A stretch of DNA of 6,920 bases from a bacterium (lineage in GTDB: Bacteria > Patescibacteria > Dojkabacteria > SC72): assembly GCA_029553845.1 (NCBI GenBank), contig JAKPKF010000147.1, forward strand, positions 1 through 6,920. The letters run 5' to 3'. The notes under the pieces were generated by a model. The model had not been told where the DNA came from. It worked only from the letters and a program-made list of their open reading frames with translations, and made no database searches. Of this stretch, positions 1-6,608 are shown piece after piece; the stretch's first letter is position 1; each line of letters opens with the position of its first letter. The position numbers were made by a program, and so were the translations under genes.

Positions 1-867
1 AAATTATCAGGTTGTTATGTCGGACAAGATCAATCTAGCTGTCAAATAGAAGAACCTTTTAATTGGTTAGTTTCAGGTATTTATAATTTACTTTCTCTAG
101 TTACAAATAAAAGCGAGATAGCTCTTGAAGGCGGAAGCGGACAAAAAAATCTAGAGATAGGATATCCTTTTAGCGACATAAAATTAAAAGTTGACGGGGG
201 TGAAGTTGCTTCCTCTCGTGCTTGGGCAGTGTGTGCTCCTGGTTTGTATTGGGATAGCGTCTCTAGTACTTGTTTAAAGCCTGAGACTTGCCCCGGAGAA
301 CCAGATTACCCAGAACCAGAGACTCCTTATTGGACATATGAACAAACTTCGGAGTGTGAGATTCTTCCAGGACAAGAAGTTGGCCAACTAACCATTACTG
401 GAACATGTCAAAATTATAATCAAGAAGAAGGGATGTTTTGCCATGAAGCAGATGGAACAGATTATCCTACAAGGACAAAAGATAAAACATATTCTTGTTT
501 CCTAAATCCTTCTCAGCCCTCAACGATAACTGTTACTCTTAACGCAAAAAGATTAGATGGTGTTGATATTGATGAAGAGCACCCATCAACTGAAAGAAGT
601 TTTATGGTTAGCTGGAAAGCTGTAGTTAATCCTTCACATAAGTTTAAAAGATGTGAAGAAATTGAGGTTAGAGAGCCGGGGTCTTCAGAAGTTTATACGA
701 TAGATATTGATAACGAAATCTCTTCGGGGGAAAAGGAACAAAGTCACCCTGGAACCCCTGGAAGTTTGGAACTCTCTCTTACCTGTCATGACAAGAATGG
801 AAATAAAGCAACCGCTAAAAAGACAGTTTATTTTGATAGAATAACTGGGAGTCAAATAGAGTATTAG
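1..867 (+). CDS. Cysteine-rich extracytoplasmic repeat protein, C-terminal part (5' truncated by window edge)
   Basis: The frame is open from the first base to TAG at 865-867, giving 288 visible residues; the true start and any signal peptide lie before the window. A GTG at 229-231 is an internal valine codon, because the homologous domain begins well upstream of it. Counting from the first codon, residues 5-91 form one cysteine/tryptophan module (C5-X8-C14, W22, then C78-X12-C91) of the same kind as those repeated in the next gene. A proline/glutamate-rich linker follows (about 95-107), then a second cysteine-containing region. The end (about 200-282) resembles an Ig-like fold, with a SxMVSW strand and a late LxLSLTC strand. 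The protein is probably exported, with disulfides. No LPXTG motif or C-terminal membrane segment is visible. It lies 11 bp before the next gene and is probably co-transcribed with it. The function is unknown; a surface or adhesion role is inference. Confidence 0.85.
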   Translation, partial: KLSGCYVGQDQSSCQIEEPFNWLVSGIYNLLSLVTNKSEIALEGGSGQKNLEIGYPFSDIKLKVDGGEVASSRAWAVCAPGLYWDSVSSTCLKPETCPGEPDYPEPETPYWTYEQTSECEILPGQEVGQLTITGTCQNYNQEEGMFCHEADGTDYPTRTKDKTYSCFLNPSQPSTITVTLNAKRLDGVDIDEEHPSTERSFMVSWKAVVNPSHKFKRCEEIEVREPGSSEVYTIDIDNEISSGEKEQSHPGTPGSLELSLTCHDKNGNKATAKKTVYFDRITGSQIEY

Positions 868-878
868 TCTTACAAAAG

Positions 879-3800
879 ATGCTTAAAGGTTTAAAAATAA
901 CATTGTTTGCGTTACTAGCAGTTTTTTCTGTCGGTTTTTTGGCCGATTTACAAATAGCTGAAGCGTCTGTAACAAGTGAAATTACGGTTAATGTGGAGCC
1001 AGAGCCAGAGCCAGATCCATTTCAGTTGATTGTTAATATTGATGGTAATGGATCTGGAACTGTGTCTTCTGACCCATCGGGGATATCTTGCCCAGAAAGT
1101 TGTATAGCAAGCTATCCCCCAGAAACATCTGTAACATTAACAGCCACAGCAGATAGTGGTTCAATATTTTCTGGTTGGAGTGGAGATTGTTCTGGGACGG
1201 GAACTTGTAGCGTCACCATGAATTCTGCAAAAAATGTTACTGCCACATTTAGTCTTACTACCCCAAGTGCTACTATTACCGCTAGCAATTGTACTATTCC
1301 AGCCGGACAAGGCTCGTGTAATTCAACTGTCAATTGGTCAATATTAAATGCTACAATCCCTAATGTTAAACAGGGACCAACCCAGTTTTCAACTAATGTT
1401 TCTGGAAATAATGTAAGTCAGACAATCCCTTATGGAACAATTACTTTTTCTGCTAATGATGGAAACACTTTGTTGGAATCAGATGATGCTACAGCCTCTT
1501 GTTCTACAGGAACAGTTTGGAGCGGTTCTGTTTGTGAAGGACCTAAGACCTTAACTGTTTCAAAAAACGGAACAGGGACTGTCACTTCTTCTCCGACTGG
1601 TATAAATTGCGGGACAGATTGTAGCCAATCATATTCCTATAACACTGAAGTTGATTTAACTGCCGAGGCTGGAGAAAATTATATTTTTTCTTCTTGGTCT
1701 GGCTGTGACTCTTCTAGCGGAACTTCATGTTCAGTTACTATGAGTAGCGTAAAAAATGTCACCGCTAATTTTACAGCAGAAGGAGAATTAGATGGAACAA
1801 TTTATGCTAGTCTTTGTTATGTGCCGGCAAATCAAAGTTCTTGTTCGGCAAATATTTCTTGGAATGTTGTCAATTATAGTGATGGTTCTACCTCAGAAGT
1901 AACAACTCCAGACCATATACAGGTGGGAGATGAACACTCGGGGTCTACGACCTACTCTTTGTCGCTTAGTGAAGGAATAAGATATTTCTTTTTATATAAT
2001 TCTGGTAAGACAGATGTTTACCTAGCTAGTGATCTTTCTTGGGCAAGTTGTGCCACAGGCACAACAAAAGTAAATGGAGTTTGCCGACAAAATTATACAG
2101 TCACTTTTAACTCAAACGGTGGAACAGGCACAATGTCGCCTCAGACTTTCACCGCAAGTGTGGGTCAGAATCTATCAACCAATACTTTTACAAAAATAGG
2201 CTATAATTTTGCAGGCTGGAATACTTCATCTAATGGAACTGGGACATCTTACACAGACGGTAAACTTATAACCGTAAGTAGCAATATGATTTTGTATGCA
2301 ATGTGGAATGAAACACCAGTAGTTCCTGATACTTATACCGTCACATTTAATGCCAACGGGGGAACAGGCACAATGTCGCCTCAGACTTTCACCGCAAGTG
2401 TGGGTCAGAATCTAACAACCAATACTTTTACAAAAATAGGCTATAATTTTGCAGGCTGGAATACTTCACCTGGAGGCACGGGGACATCTTACTCAGACCG
2501 TCAGTTTATAACCGTAAATAGCAATATGACTCTGTATGCAATGTGGAATAAAATGTCCGGCACAATTACTGCTAATCCCAATCCTTGTCAAATAGCAGAA
2601 GGGCAAAGCACTTGTAATACAACTCTAACTTGGTCTGTTCAAAATCCTATATCTACTACCGCTGTCACAACCCCCGTCAATCAAACTATTTTTACCGGTC
2701 ATTCTGGGTCAGGGACTTATTCTGTAGAGCACGGAGGAAGAACATTTTATTTATACAATAGCGGAGAACTATTAGGCCAAATTACAGCCAGTGCCAATTG
2801 TATTTCTGGAACAGAATGGAACGGAAGTATTTGCCAAGCAATTCCTGAAATGGCTGGCAATTTGTCTGTTTCTCCCACAAGTTGCGAAATCCCATATGAT
2901 CAAGAATCTTGTAGCGTAAGTGTTAGCTGGAATGTTTATAATCCTGAATCTTCTAATACGGCCGTAACAATTTCTCCCAATGGAGAAGTTTTTGCCACAG
3001 GACACTCTGGTTCAAAGGATTATCCTTTTACATCCTCTAATTCTGTAACTTTTTATTTATACAACAATGGAAAATTATTAGCTCAGGCTATTGCTTCAGC
3101 TACCAAGGAACCAGCCCCACCGATGGAAGGCACAATTATTGCTAACCCCAATCCTTGTCAAATAGCAGAAGGGCAAAGCACCTGTGATACAACTATAGCT
3201 TGGTCTGTTCAAAATCCTATATCTACTACCGCTGTCACAACCCCCGTGAACCAAACTATTTTTACCGGTCATTCTGGTTCAGAGACTTACCCCGTAGAGC
3301 ATGGAGGGAGAACATTTTATTTATACAATAATAGTATAGAATTAGGCCAAATTAGAGTTAGCGCTGATTGTGAGGGAGGAACAAGTTGGCTCGGCTCTAG
3401 TTGCGAAGGCCCCAAAGAATTAATAGTTTCAAGGAACGGAGCAGGCACTGTTACTTCTGATGTCTATGGCATTTCTTGTGGGTCAGATTGTTCGGGGGTT
3501 TATGCTCATGGATCTAGTGTGACCTTAACTGCAACGGTAACAGAAGCAGATAATTCTATGTTTTCTTCATGGTCTGGCTGTGATGAAGTAAATGGAAATA
3601 CTTGCACCGTTTTAATGGATGAAGATAAAAATGTCACCGCTAATTTTATGGAAGCTTGGGTGGATGCACAAAGCTCTTTCGTAGAGGGCTCTTCAATTTA
3701 TAATACAATTCCAAACACAATTATCACGATTCCTTATACGACATCCAGTTCGCTTTCTCCATCAGAGTGTAGATTATTGGATTATGAAAAATTACCCCTA

Positions 3801-5249
3801 GCTGAATATTACGAAACAGATAATCCAATAACTCTAACTTCTCCTAGTTCATCTGGTAGTTATAAGTATTACATACAATGTCGCAACCAGAATAATTATA
3901 ATATTACTGCTGTTTCAGAAGAGATAATTGTCAACGCTGTTGCGGTGTCTGTTAGTCTGCTAAAAATTTCTGATACTGCTTTACCAAGTAGTGATTATAA
4001 TTTTGCTTTTGTACCATATAGCTCTCCGAATGTTGAGTATTTAAATCATGTTAGCTGTCGGTTGTTAGATAGTGATAAGAATAAATTAAAACCACAAGAT
4101 GATACTTGGATAAGTGTAAATTTGAATGAACCAAACGGCATATATCATAAATTACCAGGAGGATATCTTGGCAGTTTTGGTTATTATATAAGATGTAGAA
4201 ATGATGTGGTGACCATCGCCGAAGCAGATTCTGACAAAATGACAATCACAACATATTGCCCAGAAGGAAAAAAGTTATACGAAGGTATTTGTGTTGCTTC
4301 TGGTATTTCTGCTAGTGATTGTGTTATAGAAACAGGGGAAAGCTCTTGTGATGCTGCTATTAATTGGGAGATTCCTTCTTTGGATGGGGTTTGGGCTATT
4401 ACAGCCAATATTCCTGTACCCAACACAACAGTAGTTGATATCTTTAATAATATAGGGCAAGTTTATCACACCTTACCAAGAGTATCAGATTTTCCTTTTT
4501 TCTTATACAACGATGGTGTTGAAGTTGACTCATCCAGAGCTTATGCTAGGTGTCGTCCTGGCACCGTTTGGACTTTTTCACCAGACGGGACAACGGGGAC
4601 ATGTGAAATCATGCAAAATTCTATTGATGTTACAATTTGTTCTATCCCACTAGGAGAAAATTCTTGTCAGACCGAAGCCTCTTGGTGGCTTGATAATATA
4701 CCTCCCGGAAAAGACATAAATGATTTTATTTTTAAATACCCAGCTTACCCAGAAAATAAATTAGTACACGGAGAAGGATTAGTAGGGGAAGATAGAAAGC
4801 AAACTCTATATGATGTAACTCTTTTCCACGGAGATAATGATTTTAAAATATTTGATGGAGCAGATTTAATAGGAGAAAAAAATATTCTAGGAGCCTGTGT
4901 AGATGACACAAAATGGGATACAGAAAGTGGAACTTGTGTCATTAAAGAACCGGAAATAAATTATTTTAAAGCAGAACCGGAAAGTGTATTTAGAGGCCAG
5001 CCAACAACTCTAAGTTGGGGTTTTGAAGAAGACAGAGTTGACTATTGTCTTTTAGAGAAAAAACTTATAATAGATGAAACTCAAGAACTATTAAAAACTA
5101 TTGGGAAAGAGGAATATCAGAGTAGTTTAAAAGATTCACCAAGCGGAACAACAGTTTACTATATGACTTGTTATAAAGAAGGATCAGAGCCCACAGACAC
5201 GAAAGAAGCCATTGTTAGTGTTATAGATATGGTTATAGAAGAAAAATAA
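879..5249 (+). CDS. Giant secreted multi-repeat protein: InlB-type repeats plus cysteine/tryptophan modules
   Basis: This gene encodes 1456 residues. The ATG at 879 is favoured because a signal peptide follows directly: lysines at 3 and 6, a hydrophobic core at about 7-22 and an AEA-S cleavage site after residue 29. No good Shine-Dalgarno precedes it. An EPEPEPDP linker (40-47) leads into the modules: divergent InlB-type repeats at 48-124, 224-299 and 847-923 (GIxC-X3-C, then WSGxC); cysteine/tryptophan modules with C-X8-C at 138, 313, 570, 669, 760, 1148 and 1254; classical InlB B-repeats at 406-477 and 486-557 (ending LYAMWN); two CRLLD modules (cysteines 964/1001 and 1060/1106); and a C-terminal Ig-like domain (about 1358-1456). 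No LPXTG, transmembrane or other anchor ends the protein, so it is secreted or held non-covalently. InlB-type repeats are known from surface proteins; adhesion or cell-cell contact is inference. It stops with tandem TAA TAG. Confidence 0.93.
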   Translation: MLKGLKITLFALLAVFSVGFLADLQIAEASVTSEITVNVEPEPEPDPFQLIVNIDGNGSGTVSSDPSGISCPESCIASYPPETSVTLTATADSGSIFSGWSGDCSGTGTCSVTMNSAKNVTATFSLTTPSATITASNCTIPAGQGSCNSTVNWSILNATIPNVKQGPTQFSTNVSGNNVSQTIPYGTITFSANDGNTLLESDDATASCSTGTVWSGSVCEGPKTLTVSKNGTGTVTSSPTGINCGTDCSQSYSYNTEVDLTAEAGENYIFSSWSGCDSSSGTSCSVTMSSVKNVTANFTAEGELDGTIYASLCYVPANQSSCSANISWNVVNYSDGSTSEVTTPDHIQVGDEHSGSTTYSLSLSEGIRYFFLYNSGKTDVYLASDLSWASCATGTTKVNGVCRQNYTVTFNSNGGTGTMSPQTFTASVGQNLSTNTFTKIGYNFAGWNTSSNGTGTSYTDGKLITVSSNMILYAMWNETPVVPDTYTVTFNANGGTGTMSPQTFTASVGQNLTTNTFTKIGYNFAGWNTSPGGTGTSYSDRQFITVNSNMTLYAMWNKMSGTITANPNPCQIAEGQSTCNTTLTWSVQNPISTTAVTTPVNQTIFTGHSGSGTYSVEHGGRTFYLYNSGELLGQITASANCISGTEWNGSICQAIPEMAGNLSVSPTSCEIPYDQESCSVSVSWNVYNPESSNTAVTISPNGEVFATGHSGSKDYPFTSSNSVTFYLYNNGKLLAQAIASATKEPAPPMEGTIIANPNPCQIAEGQSTCDTTIAWSVQNPISTTAVTTPVNQTIFTGHSGSETYPVEHGGRTFYLYNNSIELGQIRVSADCEGGTSWLGSSCEGPKELIVSRNGAGTVTSDVYGISCGSDCSGVYAHGSSVTLTATVTEADNSMFSSWSGCDEVNGNTCTVLMDEDKNVTANFMEAWVDAQSSFVEGSSIYNTIPNTIITIPYTTSSSLSPSECRLLDYEKLPLAEYYETDNPITLTSPSSSGSYKYYIQCRNQNNYNITAVSEEIIVNAVAVSVSLLKISDTALPSSDYNFAFVPYSSPNVEYLNHVSCRLLDSDKNKLKPQDDTWISVNLNEPNGIYHKLPGGYLGSFGYYIRCRNDVVTIAEADSDKMTITTYCPEGKKLYEGICVASGISASDCVIETGESSCDAAINWEIPSLDGVWAITANIPVPNTTVVDIFNNIGQVYHTLPRVSDFPFFLYNDGVEVDSSRAYARCRPGTVWTFSPDGTTGTCEIMQNSIDVTICSIPLGENSCQTEASWWLDNIPPGKDINDFIFKYPAYPENKLVHGEGLVGEDRKQTLYDVTLFHGDNDFKIFDGADLIGEKNILGACVDDTKWDTESGTCVIKEPEINYFKAEPESVFRGQPTTLSWGFEEDRVDYCLLEKKLIIDETQELLKTIGKEEYQSSLKDSPSGTTVYYMTCYKEGSEPTDTKEAIVSVIDMVIEEK
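996..1018 (+). repeat. Hexamer tandem repeat coding for an EP linker
   Basis: GAGCCA occurs three times in a row (996-1013), followed by GATCCA. It encodes the EPEPEPDP linker between the signal peptide and the first repeat domain. Such short tandem repeats can change length by slippage without breaking the frame, since each unit is two codons. Confidence 0.75.
2094..2549 (+). repeat. Two tandem InlB B-repeat units, near-identical DNA
   Basis: Two 216-bp units (2094-2309 and 2334-2549, spaced 240 bp start to start) each encode a 72-residue Listeria-Bacteroides/InlB B-type repeat: YTVTFN, NGGTGTM, GYNFAGWNT, LYAMWN. By eye, 2121-2228 and 2361-2468 differ at one base in 108 (T2175 against A2415, Ser to Thr). 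The flanking thirds differ much more. The proteins match at 62 of 72 positions. The identical core inside diverged flanks suggests recent local gene conversion or duplication. Confidence 0.92.
2561..2760 (+). repeat. Direct repeat, copy 1 (partner 3131-3330)
   Basis: This copy encodes most of the cysteine/tryptophan module starting at residue 561. It matches 3131-3330 at 185 of 200 bases by hand count, including an uninterrupted run of 49 bases (2629-2677). The two copies lie 570 bp apart in the same gene and in the same frame, with a different, more diverged module between them. Recombination between them would delete or duplicate exactly 190 codons. Confidence 0.9.
3131..3330 (+). repeat. 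Direct repeat, copy 2 (partner 2561-2760)
   Basis: This is the second copy of the 200-bp direct repeat. Its protein keeps C760-X8-C769-X5-W775, but identity to copy 1 collapses just after the FYLYN motif, where the sequence becomes NNSIELGQI rather than NSGELLGQI. Many differences are synonymous (for example GGG/GGT, TAT/TAC), which suggests selection on the protein after duplication. Confidence 0.9.
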
Positions 5250-5285
5250 TAGAGAAAAATATTATACGAGGTGGTCTCACCCCCC

Positions 5286-5314
5286 TTGACTAATTGAGTA
5301 ACTCATTATACAAT
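5286..5314 (+). promoter_or_regulatory. Sigma70-type promoter of the intergenic small RNA
   Basis: TTGACT (5286-5291) and TACAAT (5309-5314) are separated by exactly 17 bp, each one base from the consensus hexamers TTGACA and TATAAT. The predicted +1 is near 5321, which is also the first base of a perfect hairpin. The spacer contains the inverted repeat TGAGT-A-ACTCA (5295-5305), which could be an operator. No start codon with a plausible gene follows on this strand, so the promoter appears to serve a non-coding transcript. Confidence 0.6.
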
Positions 5315-5320
5315 TAAATT

Positions 5321-5438
5321 GAAGTTGTTCTAACTTCTGGGGTAGCCGTTCTGGCTAGGACAGCAGAGAATGCTCTCCAGATATATATTAGGTTAAACAA
5401 AAGGGTCCAAGGGTGGCTGTGAAGTCGCCCTTTTCTTA
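5321..5438 (+). ncRNA. Candidate free-standing structured small RNA, family not recognised
   Basis: This stretch of about 118 nt lies between a good promoter and an intrinsic terminator, in a gap with no open reading frame. Three hairpins follow one another. H1 is GAAGTT/AACTTC (5321-5326 with 5332-5337), loop GTTCT. H2 is TAGCC/GGCTA (5343-5347 with 5353-5357), loop GTTCT. H3 is AGCA/TGCT (5362-5365 with 5371-5374), loop GAGAA, extendable by GGA/TCC across a C-C mismatch. An A/T-rich single-stranded stretch (about 5382-5402) leads to the terminator. The UUCU of loops 1 and 2 is complementary to AGAA in loop 3. I see no SRP, 6S, tmRNA, RNase P or tRNA signature. Read-through would run antisense into recA. 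A less likely alternative is a structured 3' UTR of the large gene. The function is unknown. Confidence 0.5.
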
Positions 5439-5440
5439 TT
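5409..5440 (+). terminator. Intrinsic terminator of the small RNA
   Basis: AAGGGTGGC (5409-5417) pairs with GTCGCCCTT (5424-5432) around the 6-nt loop TGTGAA, with two G-U pairs, and is followed by TTCTTATT. AAAAGGG at 5399-5405 could alternatively pair with CCCTTTT at 5428-5434, so two mutually exclusive stems share the CCC run. The T-rich side lies on the plus strand, consistent with ending the upstream small RNA and perhaps the large gene too. Confidence 0.6.
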
Positions 5441-5445
5441 CTAAA

Positions 5446-5476
5446 ATTGCCCGACAAGCTTCGCTTGTCGGGCAAT
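5446..5476 (-). terminator. Perfect 14-bp palindrome, probable recA terminator
   Basis: ATTGCCCGACAAGC (5446-5459) and GCTTGTCGGGCAAT (5463-5476) are exact reverse complements around a 3-nt loop. The palindrome lies 17 bp beyond the recA stop. Read on the minus strand, the hairpin is followed by TTTAG directly after its terminal AAT, a short U-tract. The plus-strand side (CTCTATTCCCC) is poorer in T, so termination of recA is favoured. The GC-rich stem stands out from the AT-rich surroundings and might also be a dispersed palindromic element. Confidence 0.6.
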
Positions 5477-5493
5477 CTCTATTCCCCCAAACC

Positions 5494-6567
5494 CTATTCC
5501 TCCTTACTAGACACCTGCAATTCACTAAATCTTGTTCGCACCTCTTTTAGTATCTCATCAGCTATTTTTTTATTATCTCGTAAAAATGTTCTTGAAGCGT
5601 CATAACCTCTACCCAATTTAACTTCTTCAAAATCTCCTTTTTCTCTTTGCTTTGCATTTCCCAAATAAGAATAGACGGCCCCACTTGATTTAGAGATTAT
5701 GCCTAATTTTTCTCCAAGAGCCATCAATTCGCCTTCTTTTGATATTCCTTCGCCATAAATAATATCAAACTCTGTTTGCTTGAAAGGGGAGGCCACTTTG
5801 TTTTTAACCACCTTAACTCTGGTCCTATTTCCCACAATATCATCTCCCTTCTTAATCTGAGCAATTCTTCTAATATCTAATCTGATTGTTGTGTAAAACT
5901 TTAAAGCCTTTCCACCAGTCGTTGTTTCTGGGTTACCAAACATAATACCAATCTGCATCCTAATCTGATTGATGAAAATGATAACCGTTTTAGAATTGGC
6001 GACGATAGCTGTCAATTTTCTTAGAGCTTGCGACATCAATCTTGCTTGTTTCCCCACATGTGATTGCCCCATGTCGCCCTCTATTTCATCGCGAGGGGTC
6101 AGAGCTGCGACAGAATCTATCACAATGACATCTATTTTGCCCGATCTCACTAATGTTTCTGTTATTTCTAAGGCTTGTTCACCATTATCTGGTTGTGAAA
6201 TTAAAAGTTCTTTGATTTCAACTCCTAATTTTCTAGCATAATCAGGATCCATAGCATGTTCGGCGTCTATATAAGCACAAACACCACCTTTTTTCTGTGA
6301 TTCAGCCACTATGTGTAAAGCTAATGTTGTTTTTCCTGAAGACTCTGGTCCAAATATTTCAATCATCCTACCTCGTGGCACTCCTCCCACACCGAGCGCC
6401 ATATCAAGCCCGATTGAACCCGTTGGGATAACATCAATATTAACCTTAGGGGAATCACCCATCTTCATAATAGCCCCTTCTCCAAACTTTGTTTGAATAG
6501 ATTTTATTGTATCCTCTATTGCTCCACCATTTTCTTTTGGAGCTTTTTTTGTTGTCTTTTTTTGCAT
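5494..6567 (-). CDS. recA: Recombinase A (RecA), complete
   Basis: RecA is the cytoplasmic ATP-dependent strand-exchange protein of homologous recombination and the LexA coprotease in organisms with an SOS response. The gene encodes 357 residues, a usual length. Visible motifs are Walker A GPESSGKT (73-80), the catalytic glutamate in IDAEHAMDP (E103), Walker B VIVIDS (147-152) with the [11 protein letters not shown] loop 1 region, the allosteric glutamine in INQIRM (Q201), and loop 2 with [15 protein letters not shown] (211-225). The C-terminal domain is intact, but the tail ends QVSSKEE and is shorter and less acidic than in E. coli. No intein or frameshift is seen. The ATG at 6565-6567 fits a lysine-rich N-terminus typical of the family. 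No Shine-Dalgarno precedes it, and a TATAAT sits 9 bp upstream. It is convergent with the large secreted-protein gene and 41 bp downstream of its own upstream neighbour. I saw no obvious LexA box. Confidence 0.99.
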   Translation of the reverse strand: MQKKTTKKAPKENGGAIEDTIKSIQTKFGEGAIMKMGDSPKVNIDVIPTGSIGLDMALGVGGVPRGRMIEIFGPESSGKTTLALHIVAESQKKGGVCAYIDAEHAMDPDYARKLGVEIKELLISQPDNGEQALEITETLVRSGKIDVIVIDSVAALTPRDEIEGDMGQSHVGKQARLMSQALRKLTAIVANSKTVIIFINQIRMQIGIMFGNPETTTGGKALKFYTTIRLDIRRIAQIKKGDDIVGNRTRVKVVKNKVASPFKQTEFDIIYGEGISKEGELMALGEKLGIISKSSGAVYSYLGNAKQREKGDFEEVKLGRGYDASRTFLRDNKKIADEILKEVRTRFSELQVSSKEE

Positions 6568-6576
6568 ATCTAAATA

Positions 6577-6582
6577 ATTATA
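6577..6582 (-). promoter_or_regulatory. Possible -10 element for a leaderless recA transcript
   Basis: On the minus strand a perfect TATAAT lies 9 nt upstream of the recA ATG. If it is used, transcription would start about 2-4 nt before the ATG, giving an essentially leaderless mRNA, which fits the missing Shine-Dalgarno. No convincing -35 lies 16-18 bp upstream, and the region is so AT-rich that the match could be chance. Read-through from the upstream gene, 41 bp away, is the alternative. Confidence 0.3.
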
Positions 6583-6608
6583 ATTAATAAATAAAAACCA
6601 AAACTAAA

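Noticed and set aside
229..867. A separate 212-residue gene starting at GTG 229
   Set aside because: The frame is open to base 1 and the upstream residues (C5-X8-C14, W22) belong to the same module as the cysteines after 229, so the GTG is internal.
1112..1333. Minus-strand open frame inside the large gene
   Set aside because: It lies antisense to clear repeat domains, has no recognisable product and reflects codon bias of the plus-strand gene. The same applies to minus-strand frames at 2772-3005, 4051-4245, 4184-4426, 4275-4469 and 4745-4942.
2094..3330. CRISPR array or mobile element as source of the repeats
   Set aside because: The repeats are in-frame protein modules of about 200 bp with 24- or 370-bp gaps. 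There are no short regular repeats, no spacers, no terminal inverted repeats and no transposase.
5246..5285. Terminator for the large gene directly after its stop (ATAATA/TATTAT and GGTG/CACC stems)
   Set aside because: The first stem is only A-T pairs and the second only 4 bp, and neither is followed by a T-tract. Termination more likely occurs at 5409-5440.
5321..5400. tRNA or SRP RNA in the intergenic region
   Set aside because: There is no cloverleaf or T-arm consensus, and the conserved SRP apical motif (GGAAGCAGCC-like) is absent.
5969..6496. Plus-strand open frames at 5969-6241 and 6311-6496
   Set aside because: They are antisense to the conserved ATPase core of recA and show no family resemblance.
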